DNA of 64,000 nucleotides, taken from the NCBI RefSeq assembly GCF_004135935.1, contig NZ_CP025086.1, positions 2,666,001 through 2,730,000 on the forward strand, given 5' to 3'. This document shows, in pieces, positions 8,229 through 17,235 of this stretch (position 1 is the first letter of the stretch; each line of letters opens with the position of its first letter). A program made the position numbers and the translations under genes. The DNA is from Methylovirgula ligni (GTDB lineage Bacteria; Pseudomonadota; Alphaproteobacteria; Rhizobiales; Beijerinckiaceae). Below the pieces are notes generated by a model. The model had not been told where the DNA came from. It searched no databases and was given only the letters and a program-made list of their open reading frames with translations.

Positions 8229-8966
8229 ATGACCCAGACGCCCGCCGTCGAGATCGAGCATCTCAACAAATGGTATGGCCGCTTTCATGCCTTGCGCGAC
8301 ATCAATCTGACGGTCGCGCAGGGCGAGCGCATCGTCATCTGCGGGCCCTCAGGCTCGGGAAAATCGACGCTGATCCGCTGCGTTAATGGACTCGAAGGCT
8401 TCCAGGAGGGCAGGCTCGCCGTCGACGGGATTGAACTGACACCCGCCTCAATCGCCGCCGTGCGGCGCGATGTCGGCATGGTCTTCCAGCACTTCAATCT
8501 CTTCGGTCATCTCACTGTATTGCAGAATTGCACGCTGGCGCCGATCGAGGTGCGCAAGATGGACCGGCGCGCCGCGGAAGATCTCGCCCGGCATTATCTG
8601 ACGCGCGTGAAAATTGCCGATCACGCCGACAAATATCCGGCGCAGCTCTCGGGCGGGGAGCAGCAGCGCGTCGCTATCGCCCGCGCGCTCTGCATGAGCC
8701 CCAGGATCATGCTGTTCGACGAGCCGACATCGGCGCTCGATCCCGAGGCGGTGAAAGACGTACTCGACCTCATCATGGCGCTCACGGTCGAGGAAAAGAT
8801 GACCATGCTCTGCGTGACGCACGAAATGGGCTTTGCGCGCCAGGTGGCCGACCGGGTGATCTTTATGGCCGGGGGCGAAATCGTCGAAATCAACGCGCCG
8901 GAAGCGTTTTTCAGTGCGCCGCAACATGCGCGCACGAAGCTATTCCTGAGCCAGATCTTGCGCTGA
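8229..8966 (+). CDS. aapP: General L-amino acid ABC transporter, ATP-binding protein
   Basis: The 245-residue ATPase energises the Aap transporter. It has the Walker A motif GPSGSGKST at residues 39-47, the Q-loop VFQHFNLF near 86-92, the ABC signature LSGGEQQRV at 140-148, Walker B LFDEPTSALD at 162-171 and a switch histidine in VTHEMGFA. The ATG at 8229 follows AGACAGG and marks the start of homology. An open stretch upstream covers the end of aapM and the repeat and was not included. Polar amino acid transporters carry two copies of this subunit. Confidence 0.95.
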   Translation: MTQTPAVEIEHLNKWYGRFHALRDINLTVAQGERIVICGPSGSGKSTLIRCVNGLEGFQEGRLAVDGIELTPASIAAVRRDVGMVFQHFNLFGHLTVLQNCTLAPIEVRKMDRRAAEDLARHYLTRVKIADHADKYPAQLSGGEQQRVAIARALCMSPRIMLFDEPTSALDPEAVKDVLDLIMALTVEEKMTMLCVTHEMGFARQVADRVIFMAGGEIVEINAPEAFFSAPQHARTKLFLSQILR

Positions 8967-9236
8967 CGATGATAGGAACGGGCTGGCTTGCGGGGCCGTT
9001 CGACCGGACGGCGGACCTGAACCTATGCCCATAAGAAATGACACTTTGTGAAAAGTTCCTTAAAGTTTTCATGATTTCCCCATAATTAACAAGGGGATAG
9101 AACAGGAACAGAGTCTCGTTAGGCGCACAAGCCGATGATCTCGCAGCAATATTGCGTATCAGGCGGGACTGAAGGTTTTTTTGATCACTTGACGAAGGAA
9201 CAAATACGGAATAAAGAAAGAACATTACATGTGTTT
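8967..9236. other. AT-rich spacer between aapP and the dnaE region
   Basis: The spacer from aapP to dnaE is 511 bases, and the only likely gene in it is the 31-residue one at 9249. The first part holds TCCCC/GGGGA arms around an AT-rich loop near 9078-9098. The remainder is of low GC and probably carries the promoter(s). Confidence 0.5.
9189..9217 (+). promoter_or_regulatory. Possible sigma-70-type promoter for the 31-aa gene
   Basis: TTGACG at 9189-9194 is followed 15 bases later by AATAAA (9210-9215) in the only clearly AT-rich stretch of this spacer. A start near 9222 would give a leader of about 27 bases up to the strong ribosome binding site at 9237. The -10 match is imperfect. Confidence 0.35.
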
Positions 9237-9248
9237 GGGAGGTGCGGG

Positions 9249-9344
9249 ATGCTATCCTTTCTGGAAGATGCGGCGGAGCTGGCATCGTTGAGTTGTTTTC
9301 TCGCCCTTATTGCCATCGTCGCCCGTGGCAGCGGCCTGGCGTGA
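9249..9344 (+). CDS. Probable small membrane protein, 31 aa
   Basis: A short frame encodes MLSFLEDAAELASLSCFLALIAIVARGSGLA. It starts at an ATG preceded by the near-perfect ribosome binding site GGGAGGTG (9237-9244) with about four bases spacing. The product has an acidic amphipathic start and one hydrophobic helix (residues 10-25), which is the usual build of single-pass microproteins. The same frame is open further upstream, but no better start exists. A promoter-like pair lies just before it. Short proteins with a similar FLEDAA-LAS start are remembered from Rhizobiales. Function is unknown and the existence of the protein is inferred. Confidence 0.55.
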   Translation: MLSFLEDAAELASLSCFLALIAIVARGSGLA

Positions 9345-9477
9345 AACTTTTCGGCCGGATTCCCCGGGGTTCGGAATTCTGTTGAGAGGTTGCGATCCGC
9401 CGCGCGAGCCGTCCCCCGGATGATAAGTTGTGGGCGCGCGAGAACGTCGCGCCGATCATGTCGCTGCGGGGCGCGTA

Positions 9478-12400
9478 ATGGACCTTCCGATTGCCGAAAA
9501 TGGTGCTGGCGCTAGCCTGGGCGGGTTCGATCCCGCACTTGCCGGGCCCGGCGTCGCCGTGACGGCGGCGGTCGGTTTTGTCCATCTCCATGTCCATAGC
9601 TCGTTTTCCTTGCGTGAGGGCGCGCTTTCGATCGGCAGGCTGGTGAAGCTGGCGATGGCCGACGCGATGCCGGCGCTGGCGATCACCGACAGCAACAATC
9701 TTTTCGGCGCGCTGGAATTTTCCGAAAAGCTCGCCAAGGAAGGCATCCAGCCGATCATCGGCGCGGCACTCACGCTCGATTTTGGCGATGGCGGACAGCT
9801 TGCGCCGCGCGGGGCTGAGACGGAGGCCGGCCGGGCCACGGTCGTTCTTCTGGCGAAGGACGATGAGGGCTATCGCAACCTCATGCATCTGGCCTCCTGC
9901 GCCTGGCTCGACCCGGAGCCCGGAGACCCGCCGCATCTGCATCTTGCCCGGCTCGCGGCGCGGAGCAGCGGCCTCATTGCGCTTACCGGCGGCCCGAAGG
10001 GTCCGCTCGACCGTTGTTTTGCGCTGGCGCGGCCGGAGGTTGCGGCGCGGCGGCTCGAATTCCTGCAAGGCTGTTTTGGCGGCACTCTCTATGTCGAGCT
10101 GCAGCGGCACGGTCTGACGCAAGAGCGGGACGTCGAGCCGCATCTGATCGATCTCGCTTACCGCCATTCGCTGCCGCTGATCGCCAGCAACGAGCCCTTC
10201 TTCGCCAGCGCTGAAGATTATGAAGCGCATGATGCTTTGCTGTGTATCGCCGACGGAACTGTCGTTGGCGATCAGACACGCCGGCAGCTCACCCCCGAAC
10301 ATCGTTTCAAGACGCGGGCAGAGATGCGCGAGATTTTCGCCGATCTGCCAGAGGCCCTGGCCAATAGCGTCGAAGCGGCCTTGCGTTGCGCCTATCGCCC
10401 GTTGACCCGCAAACCGATCCTGCCGCGCTTTTCCCGCGCCACGGGGGATGATGAGGCGGCCGAGGCGGCCGAACTCGTGCGTCAGGCGGAGGCGGGGCTT
10501 GCCGCCCGGCTTGCCAAGCGCGGTTTGGCGCCGGGCCTCGCCGAAGCGGACTATAGCGCGCGGCTCGCCTTCGAGCTCGACGTTATCGTCAAGATGAAAT
10601 TCCCCGGTTATTTCCTCATCGTCGCGGATTTTATCAAATACGCCAAACGCAACGGCATTCCGGTCGGGCCGGGACGCGGTTCCGGCGCGGGTTCGCTCGT
10701 GGCTTATGCGTTGACGATCACCGATCTCGATCCGCTACGGTTCGGCCTTCTGTTCGAGCGCTTCCTCAATCCCGAGCGCGTATCGATGCCGGACTTCGAC
10801 ATCGACTTCTGTCAGGACCGTCGCGACGAGGTTATTCGTTATGTGCGCGAGCGTTACGGCGCGGATCGCGTCGCGCAGATCATCACCTTCGGCTCTTTTC
10901 TCGCGCGCGGCGTCATGCGCAACGTGGGCCGCGTCCTCGAAATGCCGCTCGGCCAGGTCGACAAGCTCGCCAAGCTGGTGCCGCAAAATCCGGCAGCGCC
11001 GGTCTCGCTGAAACAGGCGATCGAATCCGAGCCGCGGCTGCGCGAGGCGGCGGAGGCCGAGCCGCGCGTCGCGCGCATGTTGAAAATCGCCGAGACGCTC
11101 GAAGGGCTTTATTCCAATGCCTCGACCCATGCGGCGGGTATCGTCATCGGCGACCGGCCGCTCGAAGAGCTTGTGCCGCTCTATCGCGATCCGAAGTCGG
11201 ATATGCCGGCGACCCAGTTCAACATGAAATGGGTCGAGCCCGCGGGGCTCGTCAAATTCGACTTCCTCGGCCTGAAGACGCTGACGGTGCTCGACAAGAC
11301 GGTGCGGCTCCTGGCGCAGCGCGGCATTGTCGTCGATCTCGCCGAAATTCCGCTCGACGACCGCAAGACCTACGAGATGATGGGGCGCGGCGAGGTGGTC
11401 GGCGTGTTCCAGGTGGAAAGCGCGGGCATGCGCAAGGCGCTTGTCGATATGCGCGCCGACCGTTTCGAGGATTTGATCGCGCTTGTCGCGCTCTACCGGC
11501 CCGGGCCGATGGCGAATATTCCGGTCTATTGCGCCCGCAAGCTGGGTGACGAACCGGTGGAATATCTGCACCCCGGGCTTGAGCCGATCCTGAAGGAAAC
11601 ATTCGGCGTTATCACCTATCAGGAGCAGGTGCAGCAGATCGCCCGCGACCTCGCCGGCTATAGCCTCGGGCAGGCCGACATTCTGCGCCGTGCGATGGGT
11701 AAGAAGATCAAGGCCGAGATGGATGCGCAGCGCGGCCGCTTCGTCTCCGGGGCGGTTGAGCGCGGTCTTTCAAAGGCGGAAGCGGACAAGATCTTCGATG
11801 CCTGCGCGAAATTCGCCGAATATGGATTCAACAAATCGCATTCGGCGCCTTATGCGCTGTTGACCTATCAGACCGCCTATTTGAAGGCCAATTATCCCGT
11901 CGAATTCCTCGCCGCGTCGATGACGCTCGACAAAGGCGCCACCGATAAATTATCGGAATTCGCCAACGAGGCGCGCCGCCTCGGAGTCAAGATCGAGCCG
12001 CCGTCGGTCAACCGCTCCGGCGCCGATTTCGAAGTCGCCGCCAATGCCGATGGCGACTTGTCCGTCGTTTATGCGCTCTCGGCGATCAAGGGTGTCGGCG
12101 AAGGCCAGTCCGCTGCGCTGGTCGCGGCGCGGGGCGGGCGCCCGTTTGCCGATCTTGGCGATTTCGCCGAGCGGATTTCGGCCCGCGATGTCAACAAGCG
12201 CATGCTGGAATGTCTCGCCGCGGCGGGCGCCTTCGACGCGCTCGAGGCCGATCGGGCGCGCGCCGCCGGCGCGATCGAGGCGATCCTGGCTTTGGCGCAT
12301 CGGCGCGAGGACGAGCGTTGCGCCGGCCAATCCGGGCTTTTTGATGCCGAGCGCGTCAACCCGCTCGCCGGCGTCAAGGTTGAGAGCTGGTCGTTGGCGG

Positions 12401-13008
12401 AGCGGCTGCAGCACGAGTTCGAATCCGTCGGCTTCTTCCTCTCCGGCCATCCGCTCGATGCTTACGGCGCCGTGCTTCAACGGCTGCGCGTGCGGCGCTG
12501 GAGCGATTTTGCCCGGGCGGTGAAGCAGGGGGCTTCCGCCGATCGTCTCGCCGCCGTCGTTCTCGACCGGCAGGAGCGGCGCACCCGTTCCGGCAGCAAG
12601 ATGGGCATCGTGCAATTGTCGGATCAATCCGGCCAATATGAAGCTATCCTGTTTCAGGAAGGGCTCAATCAATACCGCGAGTTTTTGGAGAAAGGTGCGG
12701 CGGTTCTCGTCGCGTTGCAGGCAAGTGTCGAAGGCGAGGATGTGCGCGCGCGCATCATCTCCGTTGAGCCGCTCGATCAGGCGGCGAGCCGCCGGCAAAA
12801 GGGGCTGCGTGTCTTCCTCCGTGATCCCGCGCCGCTGCCCTCGATCGTCCGCGGCCTCGCCGGGCGGGGCGATGGCGAGGTTTCGCTCGTCCTGATGACG
12901 GGCGGCGGCGAAGTCGAGGTGAAATTGCCTGGCAGATATCCCGCCAACGCCAATGTCGCCTCGTCGCTGAAGACGATTCCGGGCATCCTCAACGTCGAAT
13001 ATGTGTGA
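9478..13008 (+). CDS. dnaE: DNA polymerase III subunit alpha
   Basis: This is the replicative polymerase of the chromosome, 1176 residues from the ATG at 9478. The N-terminal PHP domain begins FVHLHVHSSFSLREGALS. The palm carries the catalytic aspartates in MPDFDIDFCQDRRDEVIRYV, and the conserved RPGPMANIPVYCARK, GEQ-like YQEQVQQIARDLAGYSLGQADILRRAMGKK and FNKSHSAPYALLTYQTAYLKANYPVEF motifs follow. A tandem HhH region, an OB fold (MGIVQLSDQSGQYEAILF) and the C-terminal tau-binding part are present. A GTG at 9430 would add 16 residues. In many Rhizobiales dnaE follows lolD; here lolD is 40 kb away. Confidence 0.96.
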   Translation: MDLPIAENGAGASLGGFDPALAGPGVAVTAAVGFVHLHVHSSFSLREGALSIGRLVKLAMADAMPALAITDSNNLFGALEFSEKLAKEGIQPIIGAALTLDFGDGGQLAPRGAETEAGRATVVLLAKDDEGYRNLMHLASCAWLDPEPGDPPHLHLARLAARSSGLIALTGGPKGPLDRCFALARPEVAARRLEFLQGCFGGTLYVELQRHGLTQERDVEPHLIDLAYRHSLPLIASNEPFFASAEDYEAHDALLCIADGTVVGDQTRRQLTPEHRFKTRAEMREIFADLPEALANSVEAALRCAYRPLTRKPILPRFSRATGDDEAAEAAELVRQAEAGLAARLAKRGLAPGLAEADYSARLAFELDVIVKMKFPGYFLIVADFIKYAKRNGIPVGPGRGSGAGSLVAYALTITDLDPLRFGLLFERFLNPERVSMPDFDIDFCQDRRDEVIRYVRERYGADRVAQIITFGSFLARGVMRNVGRVLEMPLGQVDKLAKLVPQNPAAPVSLKQAIESEPRLREAAEAEPRVARMLKIAETLEGLYSNASTHAAGIVIGDRPLEELVPLYRDPKSDMPATQFNMKWVEPAGLVKFDFLGLKTLTVLDKTVRLLAQRGIVVDLAEIPLDDRKTYEMMGRGEVVGVFQVESAGMRKALVDMRADRFEDLIALVALYRPGPMANIPVYCARKLGDEPVEYLHPGLEPILKETFGVITYQEQVQQIARDLAGYSLGQADILRRAMGKKIKAEMDAQRGRFVSGAVERGLSKAEADKIFDACAKFAEYGFNKSHSAPYALLTYQTAYLKANYPVEFLAASMTLDKGATDKLSEFANEARRLGVKIEPPSVNRSGADFEVAANADGDLSVVYALSAIKGVGEGQSAALVAARGGRPFADLGDFAERISARDVNKRMLECLAAAGAFDALEADRARAAGAIEAILALAHRREDERCAGQSGLFDAERVNPLAGVKVESWSLAERLQHEFESVGFFLSGHPLDAYGAVLQRLRVRRWSDFARAVKQGASADRLAAVVLDRQERRTRSGSKMGIVQLSDQSGQYEAILFQEGLNQYREFLEKGAAVLVALQASVEGEDVRARIISVEPLDQAASRRQKGLRVFLRDPAPLPSIVRGLAGRGDGEVSLVLMTGGGEVEVKLPGRYPANANVASSLKTIPGILNVEYV

Positions 13009-13084
13009 GCCTGCGATTGTCGCCGCGCCGGTTGCCGCGACATCATCGTCCGGCTAGTTTGGCGCCGTTTTTGGGGGCGCGGCC

Positions 13085-13687
13085 GTGCTGAATTCTTTGT
13101 TGGCGCTTGTCTTCGGATATTTGTGCGGGTCAATTCCCTTTGGCCTCGTGTTGACGCGTTTTGCCGGCACGGCCGATCTGCGCAGCATCGGCTCCGGCAA
13201 TATCGGCGCGACCAATGTGTTGCGTACGGGTCGCAAGGATCTCGCGGCGGCGACGCTGCTCCTTGACGCGCTCAAGGGCCTCGCGGCGGTACTGATCGTC
13301 GCAGCGCTCGCGCCCGGCGTGCCGCCGCTCTTCGCTGCGGCGGGGGCCTTTCTCGGCCACGTTTTTCCGGTCTGGCTTGGCTTTCGCGGCGGCAAGGGGG
13401 TCGCGGTTTTTCTCGGCTGTCTCTTCGGGCTCGATTGGCACGTGGCGCTGGTCTTTGTCGTTGTCTGGCTCGCGGTGGCGGCGGTGACACGCTATTCCTC
13501 GGCCGCTGCGCTGGTCGCGAGCGCGGCGACGCCGCTCGCGCTGGTCGTTGACGGGCGTCGCGACATTGCCATTCTCTATGGCCTGCTGACCGCGCTGGTG
13601 TGGTGGCTGCATCGCGCCAATATCGCGCGGCTGCTTGCCGGGACGGAATCGAAGATCGGCGCGAAGGCGGCGGCGGAAGAGGCATGA
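13085..13687 (+). CDS. plsY: Glycerol-3-phosphate acyltransferase PlsY
   Basis: The 200-residue polytopic inner-membrane enzyme transfers the acyl group from acyl-phosphate to glycerol-3-phosphate, the first step of phospholipid synthesis. The three PlsY motifs are visible: [11 protein letters not shown] with [16 protein letters not shown], then [17 protein letters not shown], and the C-terminal membrane helix with [27 protein letters not shown]. About five to six membrane segments are expected. It starts with ATG (13085) and its stop overlaps the dprA start as ATGA, so the two are translationally coupled. Confidence 0.95.
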   Translation: MLNSLLALVFGYLCGSIPFGLVLTRFAGTADLRSIGSGNIGATNVLRTGRKDLAAATLLLDALKGLAAVLIVAALAPGVPPLFAAAGAFLGHVFPVWLGFRGGKGVAVFLGCLFGLDWHVALVFVVVWLAVAAVTRYSSAAALVASAATPLALVVDGRRDIAILYGLLTALVWWLHRANIARLLAGTESKIGAKAAAEEA

Positions 13688-14913
13688 GCGGCGGCGCGGC
13701 GGGGAGTGTCAAACTTTCTGACGCGCAGCGTTTCGATTGGCTGCGGCTCTGGCGGAGCGAGAACATCGGCCCGCGCACTTTTCATGCGCTCGTCCATCGC
13801 TATGGCGGCGCGCGCGGGGCGCTGGAGGCGCTACCCCGGCTGATGCCGCGTGGCCGCGCGGTGAAGATTGCAAAAGTCGAGGATATCGCGCGCGAATTTG
13901 ACGCCGCCGCCCGCTATGGCACGACCTTCGCGGCTTTCGGCGAAGCCGATTATCCTGCACGCCTCTTCAGGATCGACGCGGCGCCGCCCCTCGTCGCCCT
14001 GCGCGGCCATCTGCCGGCGTTTCAGCGTCCGGCGGTCGCGGTCGTCGGTTCGCGCAATGCCTCGGCGGCGGGGCTCGCCTTCACCGAGCGACTGGTGCGC
14101 GGGCTGGCCGAGGCTGGCTTTGTCATCGTCTCTGGTCTCGCCCGCGGCATCGATCAGCGCGCGCACAGGACGAGTTGCGCGAACGGCTCGATCGCGGTTC
14201 TGGCCGGCGGCCTCGATAAAATCTATCCGGCCGAACACGCGCCGCTGCTTGAATCGCTGCTGGAGCATGGCGCGGCGATCAGCGAAATGCCGTTCGGCTG
14301 GGAGGCGCGCGGCCGCGATTTCCCGCGCCGCAACCGCATCATTTCGGGGCTTGCGGATGGAGTCGTGATTGTCGAGGCGGCGCACCGCTCCGGTTCGCTC
14401 ATCACCGCGCGATTCGCCAGCGAGCAGGGGCGCGAGGTCTTCGCCGTTCCGGGGTCGCCGCTCGATCCGCGCGCCGAAGGCACAAATCAATTGATTCGCG
14501 ACGGAGCAACGCTCTGCACATCGGTCGTGGACGTGATTGAGGGGCTGGCGCGGCAAATTGTTGAGGTGCCAACCCCTGGTTTGTCAGAAGGCGTGAGCGG
14601 CGGACCGTTCGACGCGCTTTTATGGGATGAACTTGATCTGCTGGAGGGTGTGGCCATGCCGCGCGCTCAGGGCGAGGGCGCCCAGTCGCTTGATTCGCCG
14701 CCGGAAGGCGACGCGACTGATACAGCCGGCGGACAGTCGCCACAGGCGCGACTCGTTACTTTGCTCGGCCCATCGCCGGTCTCGGTCGACGAACTCGCGC
14801 GCAGCGCAAATCTATCGACGGGCGAAACACGTGCGATTCTTCTTGAACTGGAATTGTCAGGAAAACTCGTCCGCAGCGGCGGCGATCTGGTCAGTCTGAC
14901 GGGCTCAGTTTGA
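13684..14913 (+). CDS. dprA: DNA-processing protein DprA
   Basis: The 409-residue protein loads RecA on incoming single-stranded DNA during natural transformation. An N-terminal SAM/HhH-like region is followed by the Rossmann fold with [68 protein letters not shown] and [25 protein letters not shown] winged-helix DprA C-terminal domain occupies about the last 60 residues ([38 protein letters not shown]). The ATG overlaps the plsY stop by four bases. topA, the usual next gene in Rhizobiales, is absent here. Confidence 0.94.
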   Translation: MSGGAAGSVKLSDAQRFDWLRLWRSENIGPRTFHALVHRYGGARGALEALPRLMPRGRAVKIAKVEDIAREFDAAARYGTTFAAFGEADYPARLFRIDAAPPLVALRGHLPAFQRPAVAVVGSRNASAAGLAFTERLVRGLAEAGFVIVSGLARGIDQRAHRTSCANGSIAVLAGGLDKIYPAEHAPLLESLLEHGAAISEMPFGWEARGRDFPRRNRIISGLADGVVIVEAAHRSGSLITARFASEQGREVFAVPGSPLDPRAEGTNQLIRDGATLCTSVVDVIEGLARQIVEVPTPGLSEGVSGGPFDALLWDELDLLEGVAMPRAQGEGAQSLDSPPEGDATDTAGGQSPQARLVTLLGPSPVSVDELARSANLSTGETRAILLELELSGKLVRSGGDLVSLTGSV

Positions 14914-15195
14914 CGGTTCGTTGAGCTTGGGCACATGCGATTCGGCTTCGAGCCGCGCCAGGTTCAGGAGATAGGACAAGGTCTCGAGGTCCGCGCCGCC
15001 GGCGAGGGTCGCAAGCTCCGCGGACATGTTAGCAATGTAGTCAGCGACGCCCGCAACGGTTTCGGGTGAATGCTGGCCGGAAACTGAAGAACCCTCTGTT
15101 TTCTTTTGACGCACTTTCGGCACGGGTCTGCGCAACCGCGAAGGCCTGTCGCTACACATATTGGCTCCGGGAAGCTGAGTAAGCTCTGTATACAC
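14905..15195 (-). CDS. Hypothetical protein, 96 aa
   Basis: A small basic then helical protein, convergent with dprA and overlapping its last nine bases. The second half (ETVAGVADYIANMSAELATLAGGADLETLSYLLNLARLEAESH) is an amphipathic helical pair that looks conserved, since short Rhizobiales proteins with the YIADMSAELA-LA-YLLNLARLEAE pattern are remembered. The first half (KVRQKKTEG) is disordered. A later start at MCSDRPSRLRR is possible. The upstream region has an inverted TTAGT/ACTAA pair at 15199-15219 and a minus-strand TTGACA at 15228-15223. Function is unknown. Confidence 0.6.
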   Translation of the reverse strand: MYTELTQLPGANMCSDRPSRLRRPVPKVRQKKTEGSSVSGQHSPETVAGVADYIANMSAELATLAGGADLETLSYLLNLARLEAESHVPKLNEPSN

Positions 15196-15230
15196 GCATT
15201 AGTTGTACATAATGACTAAGCGTGTCAACG
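15196..15230 (-). promoter_or_regulatory. Possible promoter/operator of the 96-aa gene
   Basis: Read on the minus strand, TTGACA (15228-15223) lies ahead of an AT-rich stretch that contains the inverted repeat TTAGT and ACTAA with 11 bases between. No convincing -10 hexamer is found at 17 bases spacing, so the assignment rests on the -35 match and symmetry. Confidence 0.3.
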
Positions 15231-15282
15231 TCCTTATTTTACATAAGGATAAATACTTAGGGACTGTTCGGGCAAATAAGTA

Positions 15283-15307
15283 CTTGCCGGGCAAAGAGCC
15301 CGGCAAG
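15283..15307 (-). terminator. Strong hairpin downstream of the 93-aa secreted protein gene
   Basis: A perfect 10-bp stem, CTTGCCGGGC and GCCCGGCAAG, encloses a five-base loop. On the minus strand, the direction of the upstream gene, it is followed by a moderately T-rich stretch (TACTTATTTG). It fits a factor-independent terminator for the gene ending at 15339. Confidence 0.65.
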
Positions 15308-15338
15308 GGAAAATATATTTCTTTATGCGATAGCGGTT

Positions 15339-15620
15339 TTAGCAGCTACCAGAGCCGACTTTCCCGCTAGGGTTGCTGTCGGCGCCCCCGGATGCAGTCG
15401 AAGTGTGGCCGCTACCGCCGGTGCGATCGCTCGTGCCGCTCGCCTGGTCGGAGCAGGGCTTTGCCTGTCCCTGTTCAGTCATGTTCGAGCCGACCGGCTG
15501 TTGCGGTGAGGTGGAAGGCTTGGAATGCGCGTCTGGATTGGTGCTCGGCATGCTGGTCTGCGCCAAACACAAGCCAGGCGATGCAAGCGAGAGAGCTGCT
15601 GCAAGCACAAGGAATTTCAT
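15339..15620 (-). CDS. Small secreted Ser/Gly/Thr-rich protein, 93 aa
   Basis: The ATG at 15620 has a good ribosome binding site (AAGGAGATG). The product begins with a typical signal peptide (MKFLVLAAALSLASPGLCLAQ). The mature part, about 72 residues, is low-complexity and rich in Ser, Gly, Thr, Pro and Asn, with two cysteines, one of which is the last residue (GSGSC). Such proteins are usually exported and disordered. Homology cannot be judged by eye. A strong terminator hairpin follows, which supports the gene being real and monocistronic. Function is unknown. Confidence 0.65.
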   Translation of the reverse strand: MKFLVLAAALSLASPGLCLAQTSMPSTNPDAHSKPSTSPQQPVGSNMTEQGQAKPCSDQASGTSDRTGGSGHTSTASGGADSNPSGKVGSGSC

Positions 15621-15777
15621 AGCACATCTCCTTCTGTTGGATGCGCGGGACAATTGCCAGCAACAAAAGGAGTTCCGCCGAAATCATTGCCGCGTTGCGG
15701 CGATGATCTGTGATTTTTCAAAGCGTTGCGATGAGCTGCAAGCGCCGGCATTCAGGCGCGCCGGAAATGTGCACCGC

Positions 15778-17154
15778 TCAAAGCGCGAGGTTGGCGGCGA
15801 GGGTTTGCCCTGCGTGCAGGAATCGCTCGGGATCGACGGGCTCGCCATCGATTCGTACTTCATAATGCAGATGCGGGCCTGTGGCGCGGCCGGTATCGCC
15901 GATATGACCGACAACGCTGCCAGCCGCGACGCTTTCTCCCACCGTGACGTCGATGCTGGAGAGATGCGCATAGCGCGTCGCCAGACCGTTGCCGTTGTCG
16001 ATCTCGACAAGATTGCCGTAGCCGCCCATGGAGCCTGCGAAGCTGACGCGCCCCGGCGCGGTGGCGCGAACCGAATCGCCATAGGCGCCATGCAGATCGA
16101 CGCCCGTGTGCAAAGCCGGGCGGCCGAAGAAGGGATCGATGCGCGGGCCGAAGGGTGAAGTCACCTCAAGCTCGCCGGGCAGTGGTGCTTTCAACGGAAT
16201 ATGCGGCAGAACGGCTTCAAGATCTTGCGCCGTCGCAAGAGCGTTTTGCAGATGCGCTGCGGCGCCCGCAAAAGCGGAGCCGTCGGAGAGAACCGGCAGC
16301 GGCACGAAAGGTCCGCCCACGCCGCCCGCAGTATTGCCGTATGGCGCGTGATCGCCGACATGGAAGCGGCTGGCGGAGAGTCCGACAGCGGCGAGCGTAT
16401 CGTGGACGCGGCGTTTCAGCCGGTCGGCCGGACGCTCAAGCGTCGCGAGGAGGGCGAGATCGGTCGCCTCCGTGCGCTGGTAGCGGGCAGCAAGATCATG
16501 CGCGAGGCTGTTGGGTGATTGCGTCGCATTCTCGTCGGCCGGGGCCGCGTCGCTGGTGCTGAAGGGCAAAGTTGCCGGATGGGCGCCATCCTGGAGCCTC
16601 AGGTCGAAGCCCGCCGGGTGCGGCTTGCCATCAAGCGGCGGGTCCGGCGCGGCAAAGCCGGCCGCCGTGGCGGGTGGCGCGGAGGAGGGCGAAATGGCCG
16701 CCGTCGGAGCAGGATCGACCGCACCAGGCGTGTCCGCGTCGGCGGGAAAGTGCATTTGCTTCGCTTCGGCGGCGAAAGTGGCCAGCAGAGCGGTGCGGCT
16801 CTCAACCTGATCCTGGCGCCGCGAGAAGTCGCGCAGGCGCTCGGCGAAATCGGCGGCGTCGCTTGCGGATCGCTGATTGATGTTCTCGACGTCGCGCTTC
16901 AGTGCCGCGATGCGGTCTTCATAGGCGTATTGCATGTCGGCCTGATGCTGCATCAGCCCCGCCAGCACGTCGTCGTGGAAAATCAGATAGCAGGTCGCTG
17001 CAAGATAAATCACCGCGGCAACCGGGATCAGCAGAAACACGACAAAGGCGGCAAAGCGCGGGATCGTCAATGTGCGGGCATGGGCGCGATAGGCAAATGT
17101 CAGAAGGAGACGGTGGTGAGGCTTATGGCCAGCTTGAGCGTGACGGGCGTGCAT
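15778..17154 (-). CDS. M23 family metallopeptidase, membrane-anchored
   Basis: This is a LytM-type murein hydrolase or regulator of murein hydrolases. A basic N-terminus is followed by a membrane helix (about residues 33-58, FAAFVVFLLIPVAAVIYLAATCYLIF). A coiled coil comes next (AYEDRIAALKRDVENINQRSASDAADFAERLRDFSRR), then a Pro/Ala-rich linker. The C-terminal peptidase M23 domain has zinc ligands in HTGVDLH and HLHYEV, so it appears catalytically intact. The start is uncertain: a GTG at 17187 would add 11 residues but sits directly on its own AGGAG. Several TTAA half-sites lie just upstream. The layout suggests a role in growth or division. Confidence 0.85.
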   Translation of the reverse strand: MHARHAQAGHKPHHRLLLTFAYRAHARTLTIPRFAAFVVFLLIPVAAVIYLAATCYLIFHDDVLAGLMQHQADMQYAYEDRIAALKRDVENINQRSASDAADFAERLRDFSRRQDQVESRTALLATFAAEAKQMHFPADADTPGAVDPAPTAAISPSSAPPATAAGFAAPDPPLDGKPHPAGFDLRLQDGAHPATLPFSTSDAAPADENATQSPNSLAHDLAARYQRTEATDLALLATLERPADRLKRRVHDTLAAVGLSASRFHVGDHAPYGNTAGGVGGPFVPLPVLSDGSAFAGAAAHLQNALATAQDLEAVLPHIPLKAPLPGELEVTSPFGPRIDPFFGRPALHTGVDLHGAYGDSVRATAPGRVSFAGSMGGYGNLVEIDNGNGLATRYAHLSSIDVTVGESVAAGSVVGHIGDTGRATGPHLHYEVRIDGEPVDPERFLHAGQTLAANLAL

Positions 17155-17203
17155 CACCAGACCCAACCAATTTCGAGGGAAAAACACTCCTGATAGGACT
17201 GTG

Positions 17204-17223
17204 TTAAGGTTAATATTCCTTAA
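17204..17223 (-). promoter_or_regulatory. Cluster of TTAA half-sites upstream of the M23 gene
   Basis: Three TTAA tetramers occur at 17204, 17210 and 17220 within 20 bases, the region from which the M23 peptidase gene is transcribed. CtrA, the alphaproteobacterial cell-cycle regulator, binds TTAA pairs spaced by seven bases. The spacings here are two and six, so the match is imperfect. Confidence 0.3.
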
Positions 17224-17235
17224 AGATATCTGGTC

